This document shows, one piece after another, positions 51,193-60,290 of a stretch of 64,000 nt of DNA. The position numbers were made by a program, and so were the translations under genes. The notes under the pieces are model-generated. The model was not told the origin of the DNA and ran no database searches. It worked only from the letters and a program-made list of their open reading frames with translations. This stretch comes from Cohnella sp. OV330 (lineage in GTDB: Bacteria > Bacillota > Bacilli > Paenibacillales > Paenibacillaceae), in contig NZ_FOKE01000008.1 in assembly GCF_900112065.1 (NCBI RefSeq), positions 248,001-312,000 on the forward strand, in the 5' to 3' direction. Within the stretch, counting starts at the first letter, position 1. Each line of letters opens with the position of its first letter.

Positions 51193-53313
51193 TTAAGATC
51201 TCTTTTCGATTAAGACCGTCAAGCTGACCAAGGTGACGAAGATCGTAGCGCCCATGTCGGATAGGATCGCGATCCACAGCGTCAGCCAGCCCGGGATCGT
51301 GAGCAGCAAGGCGATCAGCTTAAAGCCAAGCGCCACGCCGATATTGAATCGAATAATCCGATTAACCCGGCGCGCGATCCGGATCGCGGCCGGCAGCTTG
51401 CCGAGATGATCCTGCATGAGGACGACATCTGCGGTCTCGATGGCGCTGTCCGTTCCTTTGCCCATGGCGATGCCGAGCTGCGCGGAGGCCAGGGCAGGGG
51501 CGTCGTTGATGCCGTCGCCGATCATGCCGACCGTTCCGCTCGCGGCCAGTTGTTTGACCTTCGCGACTTTGTCTTCGGGAAGAAGGCTGCCGTAGTATTC
51601 GCTGACGCCGACCGCTCCGGCGACCTTCTCGGCGGTCTTCGGGTGATCTCCGGTCAGCATCACCGTACGCCGGATGCCGCTCCGATGCAGCTCGCCGATC
51701 ACGTCCGCGCTTTCCGCTCGAATCTCGTCGGCGATGCCGAACATCCCAAGCACTTCGCTCTCGTCGGCTAACAGTACGAGCGTCAAGCCTTCATCCTTCA
51801 GAAGCTGAATGGCAGAGCGAACTTCCTCCATAAAGTTGATATGCGCGATGCTCTTCTCATTGCCCAACCAATAGCTGCGCCCTTCGTACGTCGCCGTAAT
51901 CCCTTGGCCGGATAGGGTATGGATTTTGTCGGCATCTCCGACAGCCGCTCCGAGCCGGCCTATCTCCTTCATGACCGCTTTGGCCAGCGGATGAACGGAC
52001 GTTTTCTCGATCGCGCCTGCGACGAGGAAGAAACGATCTTTATCGTAAACGACCGTTTTCTCCACGTGCGGTTCGCCTTTGGTCAGCGTCCCCGTCTTGT
52101 CGAAGGCGAGCGTATCCAGTTTCCCCAGCTGCTCGAGGAATACGCCGCCCTTAACCAGGATTCCGTTCCGCGCATTGCGGGCAATGCCGGAGACGATCGC
52201 GATCGGGGAGGACAGAATCAGCGCGCAAGGGCAGCCGACGATCAGAACCGCCAGTCCTTGATAAAGCCACTTTTGCCAATCCCCTCCGAATAGAAGAGGC
52301 GGGATGAGCAGAACGAGGAGGGCGACCAGGATAATTAACGGCGTATAATACTTGGAGAACTTGTTGATAAACAATTCCGTAGGCGTTTTGGTTTCCTGCG
52401 CTTCCTGCACCAAATGAAGGATTTTGGCCAGCGAGGAGTCCTCGTACGCTTTGCCGATACGGATTTGCAGCACGCCTTCGTTGTTGATGCTGCCGCCGAA
52501 TACAGGCTCGCCCGCCGCTTTCTCCACGGGAAGGGATTCGCCGGTAATCGCCGCTTCGTTCACGGAGCTTTTGCCGCCGGCGACCGTACCGTCGGAAGGT
52601 ATCTTCTCGCCGGGCCTGACGATCACGGTATCGCCTATCTCCAGGCTGGCGATCGGGACAATCTTCTCCAGGCCGTCTTCCAGCTTCACGGCTTCTTTGG
52701 GCGCAACCTGCAGCAAGGTCTCCATCGACTTGCGCGCCTTCTCCATGCCCAGTCCCTCGAGCAGCTCGTTCAGGCCGAACAGGATCGCGACGAGCGTCGC
52801 TTCTTTCCAATCGCCGATTGACGCCGCCCCGACGAGGGCGATCGTCATCAAGGCGTCGATATTGAACTTGAACTTCGCCAAATTCTTTAGCCCGCGCCAG
52901 AATGTCGAATAACCGCTTAACAGCGATGCCGCGACGTAAAGCGGGATGGAGGCGGCGGGCGGCAACCAAGCTTGCGTCGCCATCGTGCCTAGATACAGAA
53001 GGGCGGACACGCTCAGCAGCCCGATGATTCTTTTTGTGCTTCCGGACCCATGCGCATGGTTGTGATCATGGTCATGATCGTGGTTAAGATCGTGGAAATG
53101 CGCGTGACCGTCGCGATCCTTTTTCAGCGTCGCTCCGTCCGAACGCAAGATCCGTCTGACCTTTTCCAGATCGACTTTTTCATCGACGGTCAATTTGCCG
53201 GCATTATAGCTTAACTTCGCCGATTGCCCGTGTTCGAGCAGCCTGATCTCCTGCTCGAGCTCGCTCGTGCAGTTCGGACAGGTCAATCCATCCACCCGAA
53301 GCTCCAATGTCAT
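51193..53313 (-). CDS. Heavy-metal-translocating P-type ATPase (Cd/Zn/Pb exporter type)
   Basis: The product has 706 residues from the ATG at 53313, with GGAG 10 nt upstream; an in-frame TTG at 53319 is closer to it than normal. The N-terminal metal-binding domain is GLTCPNC (one CxxC) and is followed by a His/Asp-rich linker (HDHDHDHNHAHG). The transmembrane metal motif is VGCPCAL, the phosphorylation site DKTGTLTKGEP, and the hinge GDGINDAPAL. These are type P1B-2 exporters for Zn, Cd and Pb. It is divergent from a CadC/SmtB-like repressor and shares an operator-like site at 53345-53360. Confidence 0.92.
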   Translation of the reverse strand: MTLELRVDGLTCPNCTSELEQEIRLLEHGQSAKLSYNAGKLTVDEKVDLEKVRRILRSDGATLKKDRDGHAHFHDLNHDHDHDHNHAHGSGSTKRIIGLLSVSALLYLGTMATQAWLPPAASIPLYVAASLLSGYSTFWRGLKNLAKFKFNIDALMTIALVGAASIGDWKEATLVAILFGLNELLEGLGMEKARKSMETLLQVAPKEAVKLEDGLEKIVPIASLEIGDTVIVRPGEKIPSDGTVAGGKSSVNEAAITGESLPVEKAAGEPVFGGSINNEGVLQIRIGKAYEDSSLAKILHLVQEAQETKTPTELFINKFSKYYTPLIILVALLVLLIPPLLFGGDWQKWLYQGLAVLIVGCPCALILSSPIAIVSGIARNARNGILVKGGVFLEQLGKLDTLAFDKTGTLTKGEPHVEKTVVYDKDRFFLVAGAIEKTSVHPLAKAVMKEIGRLGAAVGDADKIHTLSGQGITATYEGRSYWLGNEKSIAHINFMEEVRSAIQLLKDEGLTLVLLADESEVLGMFGIADEIRAESADVIGELHRSGIRRTVMLTGDHPKTAEKVAGAVGVSEYYGSLLPEDKVAKVKQLAASGTVGMIGDGINDAPALASAQLGIAMGKGTDSAIETADVVLMQDHLGKLPAAIRIARRVNRIIRFNIGVALGFKLIALLLTIPGWLTLWIAILSDMGATIFVTLVSLTVLIEKRS

Positions 53314-53344
53314 CGTCAACCAGCTCCAATCCCAAATGGAACAG

Positions 53345-53360
53345 ATGAGTATATGTTCAT
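53345..53360. promoter_or_regulatory. ArsR/SmtB-type operator between the ATPase and repressor genes
   Basis: An imperfect inverted repeat ATGAGTAT-ATGTTCAT matches the ATRTTCAT/ATGAAYAT-type half-sites of SmtB/CzrA/CadC repressors (6 of 8 pairs). It lies 32 nt upstream of the ATPase start and before the repressor promoter, so a single site may control both. Confidence 0.55.
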
Positions 53361-53444
53361 ATGATATGTCGGTGAGCGGGAGATGTCAATGCGCGTCAGA
53401 ATGGACGGTTAACCGTAATCTTTTCTAATTAAATGGCGGTCTGT

Positions 53445-53450
53445 TATAAT
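53445..53450 (+). promoter_or_regulatory. Extended -10 element of the repressor gene
   Basis: TGTTATAAT forms an extended -10 (TG-n-TATAAT) 36 nt before the repressor ATG. The -35 region (TTTTCT, 18-bp spacing) is poor, as is usual with extended -10 promoters. Confidence 0.55.
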
Positions 53451-53485
53451 GAATCATCGCATAAGGAAGAAAAGAGGTGCCTGGG

Positions 53486-53851
53486 ATGCAGCAGCCGATC
53501 GCGGAAGACTGCGAAGTGACCTGCGGCGGTTCGGAAGCCGACCTGGTCCGAATCAAAGCGGAGATGATCGCCGAGCCGCTCATTCAAGATATTGCGGAAT
53601 GGTTCAAAGTGCTTAGCGATCCGACCCGGGTTAAAATCATAAGCGCGTTGATGAGACGCGAGCTATGCGTTCACGATTTGTCTGAGCTGCTGGAGATGGG
53701 ACAGTCCGCCGTGTCGCATCAGCTGAGATATCTGAGAAATATGCGAATGGTCAAGCGACGTAAAGTCGGAAAAACCGTTTATTACGCCCTGGACGATTCC
53801 CATATCGAGGAGATCATCCAGGTGACGTTAGAGCATTTGAAGCATAAGTAA
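53486..53851 (+). CDS. ArsR/SmtB-family metal sensor repressor, CadC/CzrA-like
   Basis: The product has 121 residues from the ATG at 53486, 8 nt after AAGAGGTG. The DNA-binding helix region is MGQSAVSHQLRYLRNMRMV. An N-terminal Cys pair (C9, C13) and C61 in ELCVHDL sit where CadC has its alpha3N metal ligands, while the fourth ligand position is His63 rather than Cys. The C-terminal D104-x-H106, H117 and H120 reproduce the alpha5 zinc site spacing of CzrA (H, +11, +14). It therefore seems to keep both metal sites. It probably represses the divergent P-type ATPase and itself until Zn, Cd or Pb is bound. Confidence 0.9.
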   Translation: MQQPIAEDCEVTCGGSEADLVRIKAEMIAEPLIQDIAEWFKVLSDPTRVKIISALMRRELCVHDLSELLEMGQSAVSHQLRYLRNMRMVKRRKVGKTVYYALDDSHIEEIIQVTLEHLKHK

Positions 53852-53899
53852 CGATAGGGCAAAGTCTGGAGCCTTAAAATAAGCATATGTGAGCATTAG

Positions 53900-53933
53900 A
53901 CGGTAGCTTCCAAATAATAGGCTACCGTTTTCG
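53900..53933 (+). terminator. Rho-independent terminator of the repressor gene
   Basis: ACGGTAGC / GCTACCGT, 13-base loop, then TTTCGTT, 48 nt past the stop codon. Confidence 0.7.
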
Positions 53934-54001
53934 TTATACTTTTCGATTATTCAGGGTAATAGTCTCTTGCGGAAACCACTTTCCTCAGGAGGCGAACTAA
54001 G

Positions 54002-55942
54002 ATGGCTACCCGACTGCCAGCGCAAAAAGCGCAAAAAGAAACCGCTACGCCCGCACCTCAGAAAAATCTCCATCTGGTTCAATCTATGCCGACCGTCCCC
54101 AAACCGTTTGAAATCCGGGACTGGAGGGAAAAGGCGAAAGCGTTCGACCGGTTCGTGTTCGACTTCGACCGCAAAGGCGAATATCTTCCCGTCATCTGGC
54201 GGGACCGAACGCATTACAATATGAACGAGGATACGTTCGGTCTCATGTCCTACGTGGGCAAATCGGATCAAGGCAGCAACGGTTCGCAAGAAGCGATCAC
54301 GGTCATGGCAGCCGTGCTCGGAGCCACGCTGGTCGGCATCGATAAGAGCGATCAGGAAGGCAGCAACTACGTGAAGATGCTGCAGACCTTTTTCCGGAAA
54401 GAAGAAGGCGTATTCGTCTGGTACCCGTCCATTCCGAGCGGCGATTCGTTTTGGTATGAGATCCAGGCTAATATTTTGTACGCCGTCCTATCCTACTTCT
54501 ATCCGAACGAACCGGAGATGGAGGCGCTCGTTCGATCGTCGGCGGACCGTTGGGTCGAAGCGGTGAAGATCATGACCGACGAAGACGAGCGGCTCAACTT
54601 CAACTACACCTCGTTCGACTTCAAAAACATGGAGCCCATCGACAACGGCAAATGGAAGGAGCCGGATGCGGCTTCAGGGGTAGCCATGCTGATGTTTCTC
54701 GCTTATCTGCGTTTCGGCGACCAAGTTTATCTGGATACGGCAGACGCTTGTTTGGACTTCCTCGACGACCAAGAGGATAATCCGTACTACGAGCTTCTCA
54801 TGTACTATTCGCCTTATCTAGCCGCCCGCATGGAAGCCGAACACGGGACAAGCCACGACATCACCAAATACATCAATTGGATCTTTGACGGCGGCGTGGA
54901 GACTCGGCCGGACTGGGGCATGTGCATCGAACGCTGGGGAAATTACGATATGCACGGCTTGGTTGGCAATTTAAAGGATTTCGGCGGCTATATTTTCGTC
55001 ATGAACGGTTTTTTCCTGTTCAGCACGCTGGCGCCCTTCCTGAGATACGATTCGCGGTATGCGCGCGCGATCGGCAAGTGGATGCTGAACGTCGCCAATC
55101 AGTCCCGTTTGTTCTATGCGGACGGCCTGCCGGCAGACAAGCAGTCCGGCGCGGACTGGGACGGCGATCCAGAGCACGCGCTGCCCTATGAAGGCATGCG
55201 CAAAGAATATGAGGACAAGACGCCATATGCCAGCGGCGACGCCACCGTCATCGGCTGGGGTCCGCTCGATTTTTCGATCTACAGCGGCAGCCATGTCGGG
55301 TTCATGGGCGCGCTGATCGAGAAGACGAACGTCGAGGGGATTCTGAAGATCGATTGCCTGAAAACGGACTATTATCATAAAAAGGCGTACCCGACCTTCT
55401 TGTACTACAATCCGTTCGGCTCGGAAAAACAGGTCGAGATCAATGAGCTCGGCCAGAATTCGGTCGACCTCTACGACACGGTGAGCGGCCGATTCCTGGC
55501 GAAGTCGGCGACCGGCACGGCAACGTTCGTCGTGCCGGCCGAGGACGCGGTCATTCTGGTCGTCGCTCCCGCGGGAGGACGGCAGGAACGCAAAAACGGA
55601 CAACTGTGGATCGATGGCGTATATGTCGCGCCGGCTCCCAAGGCTGCCGTCAACATGCGGGGGATCCGGGACCGTCAGAAGGTGAACAACGTCCTCAAGA
55701 TCGACGTGGATGCCGGCGTACCTGCCGGGGAATCGATCAAACGATTCACTTTCAGATTCGGTAGCAAGGTATTGTACGAAGGCGATACGGTACCCGAGCC
55801 GCTCTACCTCGATACGCTTCTTTTCCACAACGGCTTTTACCATCTGCGGGTAGAGCTTGAAGCCTCGGGAGGCAGCTCCGACTTTTGCGAGATCGGCGTC
55901 ATCGTCGAGAATCCGAGCAATCCGCTCTCGCAGCCGAACTGA
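54002..55942 (+). CDS. Cytoplasmic (alpha/alpha)6-barrel-like protein, putative glycoside hydrolase or lyase
   Basis: The product has 646 residues, with AGGAGG 9 nt before the ATG and no signal peptide. Residues 60-440 are helical with repeated aromatic motifs (GSNGSQEAITVMAAVLGATL, YEIQANILYAVLSYFYP, KEPDAASGVAMLMFLAY, NWIFDGGVETRPDWGMCIER), which suggests an (alpha/alpha)6-barrel carbohydrate-active fold. The final 180 residues are beta-rich. I could not assign a numbered family or a catalytic acid. Its neighbours are an AraC-type sensor-regulator (12 nt after its stop, convergent) and a PhyH-family oxygenase, so a small carbohydrate-modifying cluster is plausible. Confidence 0.6.
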   Translation: MATRLPAQKAQKETATPAPQKNLHLVQSMPTVPKPFEIRDWREKAKAFDRFVFDFDRKGEYLPVIWRDRTHYNMNEDTFGLMSYVGKSDQGSNGSQEAITVMAAVLGATLVGIDKSDQEGSNYVKMLQTFFRKEEGVFVWYPSIPSGDSFWYEIQANILYAVLSYFYPNEPEMEALVRSSADRWVEAVKIMTDEDERLNFNYTSFDFKNMEPIDNGKWKEPDAASGVAMLMFLAYLRFGDQVYLDTADACLDFLDDQEDNPYYELLMYYSPYLAARMEAEHGTSHDITKYINWIFDGGVETRPDWGMCIERWGNYDMHGLVGNLKDFGGYIFVMNGFFLFSTLAPFLRYDSRYARAIGKWMLNVANQSRLFYADGLPADKQSGADWDGDPEHALPYEGMRKEYEDKTPYASGDATVIGWGPLDFSIYSGSHVGFMGALIEKTNVEGILKIDCLKTDYYHKKAYPTFLYYNPFGSEKQVEINELGQNSVDLYDTVSGRFLAKSATGTATFVVPAEDAVILVVAPAGGRQERKNGQLWIDGVYVAPAPKAAVNMRGIRDRQKVNNVLKIDVDAGVPAGESIKRFTFRFGSKVLYEGDTVPEPLYLDTLLFHNGFYHLRVELEASGGSSDFCEIGVIVENPSNPLSQPN

Positions 55943-55954
55943 ATGCGATCGGCA

Positions 55955-56833
55955 TTAAACTTTATACGTCACAAGCGCCGAACAAAACTGGGACAAGCTC
56001 GTCCCGGTTTTTTTCTTGAACATTTTCCCGAATGTGTGCACGTCCGCGTATCCGACCTCGCCGGCAATCTCGCTGATCGACAGGTTCGTCTGCAGCGCCA
56101 GTTCTCGCGCTTTCTGAATGCGCACCCAGGTCAAATACTGCATCGGGGTTATGCCGAATTGCCGCTTGAACTGAACGATGATATAGTTGCGGCTTAGCCC
56201 GGCGATTCGCTCAAGGTCGCCATGCTGGACGTTTTCGGCGTAATGGTCGCGGATGTAATTTTGCAGCAGCAGCAGCTTGGCTTTCGTTCGATCCTCCGCA
56301 GCGGAGCTGGCTTGCGTCCGGTTCAGCCCCGCCGCCGCCTCTCCAAGCACCTCGAGCAGCAGTCCTTGCGCTTGCAACTGCGCGGAAAGTTCCGGCTGCC
56401 GATACAGGTGAACGAGCCGATTCAGCTTTTTCTCGAGCTCCGTGCCCGCATAATTGCCGAGCAGGTGCGTCTCACCGAACAGCTGACGAATCGGGAATTC
56501 ATTCGCTCCAAAATGGAATACGAAGGAAAGACACACGTACGGCTCTCCCTCCAAGGTAAGGATGGAGTGAGGCTCGCCGGGGCGGTGGAATAACAGGTCG
56601 CCTTTGACGGTCGCATACAGATGCCCATTGACCGGGTAATCCGCCCGGCCTTCAACGACATATTGCAGGACATACTGTCCCATCGTTCGATTGTGAATGG
56701 CCCACCCCGACGGTGCGTGAAACAAATGCGCCAGCGTGATGTAGGGGGGATAATGGTAGTCCGGTTGGTCCGAATTCGCATCGCCCGGCGGCGGACCGCC
56801 AGTCGCAGGTTGGTCTCGTTTCTCATCGCTCAT
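55955..56833 (-). CDS. AraC-family regulator with cupin sensor domain
   Basis: The product has 292 residues from the ATG at 56833, after AAAAAGGGGC; the frame stays open further upstream, but only this start has a good site. The N-terminal half is a cupin-like sensor (GQYVLQYVVEGRADYPV, GDLLFHRPGEPHSI). The C-terminus has the two AraC helix-turn-helices (HGDLERIAGLSRNYIIVQFK and LSISEIAGEVGYADVHTFGK). It is divergent from the PhyH-type gene and convergent with the barrel-protein gene, so it probably controls one or both in response to a sugar-like effector. Confidence 0.9.
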   Translation of the reverse strand: MSDEKRDQPATGGPPPGDANSDQPDYHYPPYITLAHLFHAPSGWAIHNRTMGQYVLQYVVEGRADYPVNGHLYATVKGDLLFHRPGEPHSILTLEGEPYVCLSFVFHFGANEFPIRQLFGETHLLGNYAGTELEKKLNRLVHLYRQPELSAQLQAQGLLLEVLGEAAAGLNRTQASSAAEDRTKAKLLLLQNYIRDHYAENVQHGDLERIAGLSRNYIIVQFKRQFGITPMQYLTWVRIQKARELALQTNLSISEIAGEVGYADVHTFGKMFKKKTGTSLSQFCSALVTYKV

Positions 56834-56973
56834 CGAATTAGCCCCTTTTTCTCTATCGTACAGGAAAGTGATTTTGGCAACAAGATTCAATGTCCCGACC
56901 AAATACATCGGACGTCCGATTCGATAAACTCTTACTCGAGGACACAACAATCTCGAATCGAGGAGACGATACG

Positions 56974-57897
56974 ATGAGCAAGTCGCAGACGGATATGCTA
57001 TACGCGGACGCACGCACGCAAAGCTGCATCACGGAGGAACAAGCCCGATTTTTCCTGGATAACGGCTTCCTGGTCATCAAAGGCGCGCTTCAGGGAGACG
57101 AGCTGAAGATCGTTCAAGCCGAGATGGAAAAACAGGTGGCCAAAGGCGCCGCAGGCGTCCAGGACGACCCGGATTACATGTACGGCAAGGGCGGCAAAAC
57201 CGGTCGCAACGTCCTGCGCCGGGTTGAGTACGTCATCGACAAGAGCGATCCGATGAAGGCGCTCCTCGGTCATCCTTTTATTTTGCGCTCGGTCGAGAAG
57301 CTGCAGGGCAGTAATTTTATCCCGACCTGGGACTCGATGGTCCTCAAAATGCCGGATGAAGGCATCATCGTGCCGTGGCATCGCGATGCGGAGGTACCTG
57401 CAGGCTGCACGGATCCCCGTCCGATCTTTAACGTCGACTTTTACCTGGATCCGGCGGACCTCGCGACATGCCTATGGGTCATTCCCGGCAGCAACAAATG
57501 GTCCAAGGAAGCATGCAGAGCGCGAATCGACAAGGACGGACCCGACCGGTTCAGCACCGAAGATGCGATTCCGGTACCGTTGGAGGCGGGCGACGCCATT
57601 TTCCACGACATCACGGTGCTGCACGGTTCGCCTGCGGGCGACGGCAATCCGCTGCGCCGCACGGTCTATTACGAGTTCCGTCCCGGCGAGATCGAATGGG
57701 ACTACGGACCGCATACGCGCGAGTATCTCGGACTGAAGCAGCAGATGCTGCTCGCCTGCTTGGATCGCCGCGCAGCCGCATCTTACGCGCAAGGCGAAGA
57801 GCCTTTTGTCTATCGTCCGGACGGGGTACTCGCACTCGGCGAGCGGACGGCGTCGGACACGTTCCGTTATCCTCATTTACAATATTGGCGCGATTAA
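56974..57897 (+). CDS. Phytanoyl-CoA dioxygenase (PhyH)-family Fe(II)/2-oxoglutarate oxygenase
   Basis: The product has 307 residues from the ATG at 56974, after GAGGAGA. The iron ligands are visible as H-x-D in VPWHRDAEVPAG (near 137) and the distal His in LHGSPAGDG (near 215), with the 2-oxoglutarate Arg in LRRTVYYEFR. The layout is that of small bacterial PhyH enzymes, which hydroxylate unactivated carbons in natural products, lipids or amino acids. The substrate is unknown. The gene is divergent from the AraC regulator across 140 bp and is followed by a terminator. Confidence 0.88.
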   Translation: MSKSQTDMLYADARTQSCITEEQARFFLDNGFLVIKGALQGDELKIVQAEMEKQVAKGAAGVQDDPDYMYGKGGKTGRNVLRRVEYVIDKSDPMKALLGHPFILRSVEKLQGSNFIPTWDSMVLKMPDEGIIVPWHRDAEVPAGCTDPRPIFNVDFYLDPADLATCLWVIPGSNKWSKEACRARIDKDGPDRFSTEDAIPVPLEAGDAIFHDITVLHGSPAGDGNPLRRTVYYEFRPGEIEWDYGPHTREYLGLKQQMLLACLDRRAAASYAQGEEPFVYRPDGVLALGERTASDTFRYPHLQYWRD

Positions 57898-57920
57898 TCC
57901 AACGTTTGCTCGTCTTCGAG

Positions 57921-57945
57921 GCCGGTGCGCTGCACCGGCTTTTTT
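57921..57945 (+). terminator. Rho-independent terminator after the PhyH-family gene
   Basis: GCCGGTGC / GCACCGGC with a three-base loop followed by six T residues, 24 nt past the stop codon. Confidence 0.85.
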
Positions 57946-58033
57946 ACGTCGATTGATGCGATAGGACAGATTCGATAAAATGGATCGAGATTCATCGACC
58001 GATCGAATGATTCAGGAAACGAGGACGATTGAA

Positions 58034-58525
58034 ATGATTAAATTGCGAAACGTACGCGCCTCAGATTTAGAACAGCTCGTACGGATTGAAAATGAAGGAT
58101 TTTCACAAGCGGAAGCGGCCTCGAAAGAAGCCTTTGCGGAGAGAATCCGGCTGATCCCCGATACTTTTATCGTGGCGGAACGAGAAGGACAAATACTCGG
58201 CTATATCAACGGCCCGATCATCGGTCAGCCGTACATAACGGACGATCTATTCAAAGAGATCAAGACGAACCCGAAGAACGGAGGCTATCAAAGCGTACTC
58301 GGTCTGGCCGTATCCAAGGAAGCCAGAGGTCAGGGAATCGCGAAGCTTTTACTGAAGAAGTGGGAGGAGCTGGCGCAAGTAAACGAAAGGGAAGGCATCA
58401 CGCTTACGTGCAAAGAAGATTTGGTAGCCTTTTACGAGAAACAGGGGTTCGTGAATCGCGGCAGATCCGAATCGCAGCATGGCGGCGTCGTCTGGTACGA
58501 CTTGGTTAAGTTAAGAATTCATTAA
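58034..58525 (+). CDS. GNAT-family N-acetyltransferase
   Basis: The product has 163 residues from the ATG at 58034, after GAGGACGATT; a longer frame from 57980 lacks a good site. The GNAT acetyl-CoA loop is V-S-K-E-A-R-G-Q-G-I-A (near 98-108), and the later FYEKQGFVNRGRSES gives the typical C-terminal Tyr-containing motif B. It resembles the AANAT-like bacterial group. Substrate is unknown. It stands alone between two terminator-bounded units. Confidence 0.85.
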   Translation: MIKLRNVRASDLEQLVRIENEGFSQAEAASKEAFAERIRLIPDTFIVAEREGQILGYINGPIIGQPYITDDLFKEIKTNPKNGGYQSVLGLAVSKEARGQGIAKLLLKKWEELAQVNEREGITLTCKEDLVAFYEKQGFVNRGRSESQHGGVVWYDLVKLRIH

Positions 58526-58606
58526 TAAAATCAATGTCGAATTTTAAGAATGAATTCGTATTGTCGGAGTCGGCAATGAATTTCGATTCCGAAAGAAGGT
58601 AGCGGC

Positions 58607-59224
58607 ATGAAGCATAACCGAAAGCTATTCATACCTGCAGCCATCGCGCTTCTAGCCGGTCTTGCTATGATTTTGTACGCCTATTTCGGGGTTGCCCATC
58701 AAGGAACCGCGCACGGCGGACCGGCACCCGTCAAACTTCCTGCCGGCGCGAGTCGCGGAGAGCGGGGAAGCGAAGGCATTTTCAGGACGCTGGGTACGAT
58801 CGCCGTCTGGTGCTCGGCCGTCAGCTATGCGTGGCTGCGACTGAAAAAGAAACGCAAATCGCCATCGTCGTTGGTGAAAAAGCTCGTTCCGCTGTTCAAT
58901 CGGCTGCACCAACCGGCCGCCTATGCGGCATTGTTACTCATTGCTGCTCACGGTATTTATTTTCTGACGCAGTCCGTTATCAAGGACGATACGTACACAG
59001 GATTAGCGGCATTTGTATTGTTGCTGTCTTTGGCGGTTTACGGCTATTTGATCCGGCGACTTAAGAGCAAATATACGCGCAAAATCCATTTTGGGCTGGC
59101 AACCGCATTTGGCGCAGCCGCGTTCATTCATGCCGGAGGCTCCGCCATCCTCGCGGGATTAAGCATCGTCGTATTCTGGGGGCTTATTGAATTCGTAGAA
59201 CGGAAGGCTTCTTCTCAATTCTAA
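58607..59224 (+). CDS. Membrane protein of unknown function with conserved His residues
   Basis: The product has 205 residues, with GAAAGAAGGTAGC before the ATG. About five hydrophobic helices are visible (residues 8-28, 58-78, 103-122, 133-150 and 165-190). Histidines recur at helix edges (FNRLHQPAAYAALLLIAAHG, KIHFGLATAFGAAAFIHAGG), suggesting haem or metal coordination as in ferric-reductase-like or cytochrome b-type small membrane proteins. I do not recognise a specific family. It ends at a strong bidirectional terminator. Confidence 0.6.
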   Translation: MKHNRKLFIPAAIALLAGLAMILYAYFGVAHQGTAHGGPAPVKLPAGASRGERGSEGIFRTLGTIAVWCSAVSYAWLRLKKKRKSPSSLVKKLVPLFNRLHQPAAYAALLLIAAHGIYFLTQSVIKDDTYTGLAAFVLLLSLAVYGYLIRRLKSKYTRKIHFGLATAFGAAAFIHAGGSAILAGLSIVVFWGLIEFVERKASSQF

Positions 59225-59241
59225 AGAAGGGCTTTATACAA

Positions 59242-59282
59242 TAAAACGCTTTGTTCGGTCAAATGCCGAACAAAGCGTTTTA
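59242..59282. terminator. Bidirectional terminator (17-bp stem)
   Basis: TAAAACGCTTTGTTCGG / CCGAACAAAGCGTTTTA is perfect, with a seven-base loop. It has an A-run and a T-run on its two sides, so it can end both the plus-strand membrane protein gene and the minus-strand aldo/keto reductase gene. Confidence 0.9.
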
Positions 59283-59303
59283 TTCATTGGCCTGCGTCGC
59301 ATC

Positions 59304-60290
59304 TTATAGATTGACGCTGCTCATCGAGGCTTCCGGATATCGCATGCCGAAGGTTGTTCCGCGCGGCGCTGCGTCGTCGATCCGCGCAAGATCCGTTTTC
59401 GTAAGCTCGACCTCAAGCGCGCCCACGTTCTCTTCCAGGTATTTAATCCGCTTCGTGCCGGGAATCGGCACGATGTCGTCGCCTTGCGCCAACAGCCAGG
59501 CCAGCGCCAGCTGGGACGGTTCGCAGCCTTTCTCCGCGGCCAGCTCGGCGACCCGATCGACGAGGTCCAGATTGCGCCTGAAGTTGTCGCCCTGGAAGCG
59601 AGGAGAGAAGCGGCGGTAATCGTCCTCTGCCAGATCCTCGAATTTGCGAATCTGCCCGGTTAGAAATCCGCGGCCAAGCGGGCTGTAAGGCACGAAGCCG
59701 ATGCCGAGCTTCCGGCATGCGATCAGGATATCGTCTTCGACGTCGCGGCTCCATAGCGAATATTCCGTCTGGAGCGCAGCGATCGGATGGACGGCAGCCG
59801 CCCGGCGAAGGGTGGCCGGCGCCGCTTCGGACATGCCGAGATACCGAACCTTGCCTTCGCGCACCAGCTCGGCCATCGCGCCGATCGTCTCTTCGATCGG
59901 CGTATTCGGATCGACGCGATGCTGATAGTAGAGATCGATGTAGTCGACGCCGAGACGGCGCAAGCTCGCTTCGCAGGCGGCTCTGACGTATTCCGGACGA
60001 CCATTGATGCCGAGGTGCTTGCCGTCCTCGCTTCGCATGTTGCCGAACTTCGTCGCTACTACGACTTTGTCGCGTCGTCCCTTGAGCGCTCTGCCAAGTA
60101 GCTCTTCATTTTTGCCCACGCCGTACATATCCGCCGTATCCAGCAGATCGATGCCCAGTTCCAGCGCGCGGTCGATCGTGCGCAGGGACTCTTCGTCGTC
60201 CCTGCCGCCGTAGAAGTCGGACATGCCCATGCAGCCAAGTCCGAGCGCCGATACTTCAAGGCCGCTCTTTCCCAATCTTCTTCGCTTCAT
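59304..60290 (-). CDS. Aldo/keto reductase
   Basis: The product has 328 residues. The catalytic tetrad positions are visible: Asp and Tyr in LLDTADMYGVGKNEELL, Lys in VVVATKFG and His in LYYQHRVDPNTP. The C-terminal signature IPIPGTKRIKYLEENVGAL is the NADP-binding part. It reduces aldehydes or ketones with NADPH. It is divergent from an AraC-type activator (183-bp gap), a pairing common for stress-induced aldehyde reductases. The N-terminus MKRRRLGKSGLEVSALGLGC is standard. Confidence 0.94.
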   Translation of the reverse strand: MKRRRLGKSGLEVSALGLGCMGMSDFYGGRDDEESLRTIDRALELGIDLLDTADMYGVGKNEELLGRALKGRRDKVVVATKFGNMRSEDGKHLGINGRPEYVRAACEASLRRLGVDYIDLYYQHRVDPNTPIEETIGAMAELVREGKVRYLGMSEAAPATLRRAAAVHPIAALQTEYSLWSRDVEDDILIACRKLGIGFVPYSPLGRGFLTGQIRKFEDLAEDDYRRFSPRFQGDNFRRNLDLVDRVAELAAEKGCEPSQLALAWLLAQGDDIVPIPGTKRIKYLEENVGALEVELTKTDLARIDDAAPRGTTFGMRYPEASMSSVNL

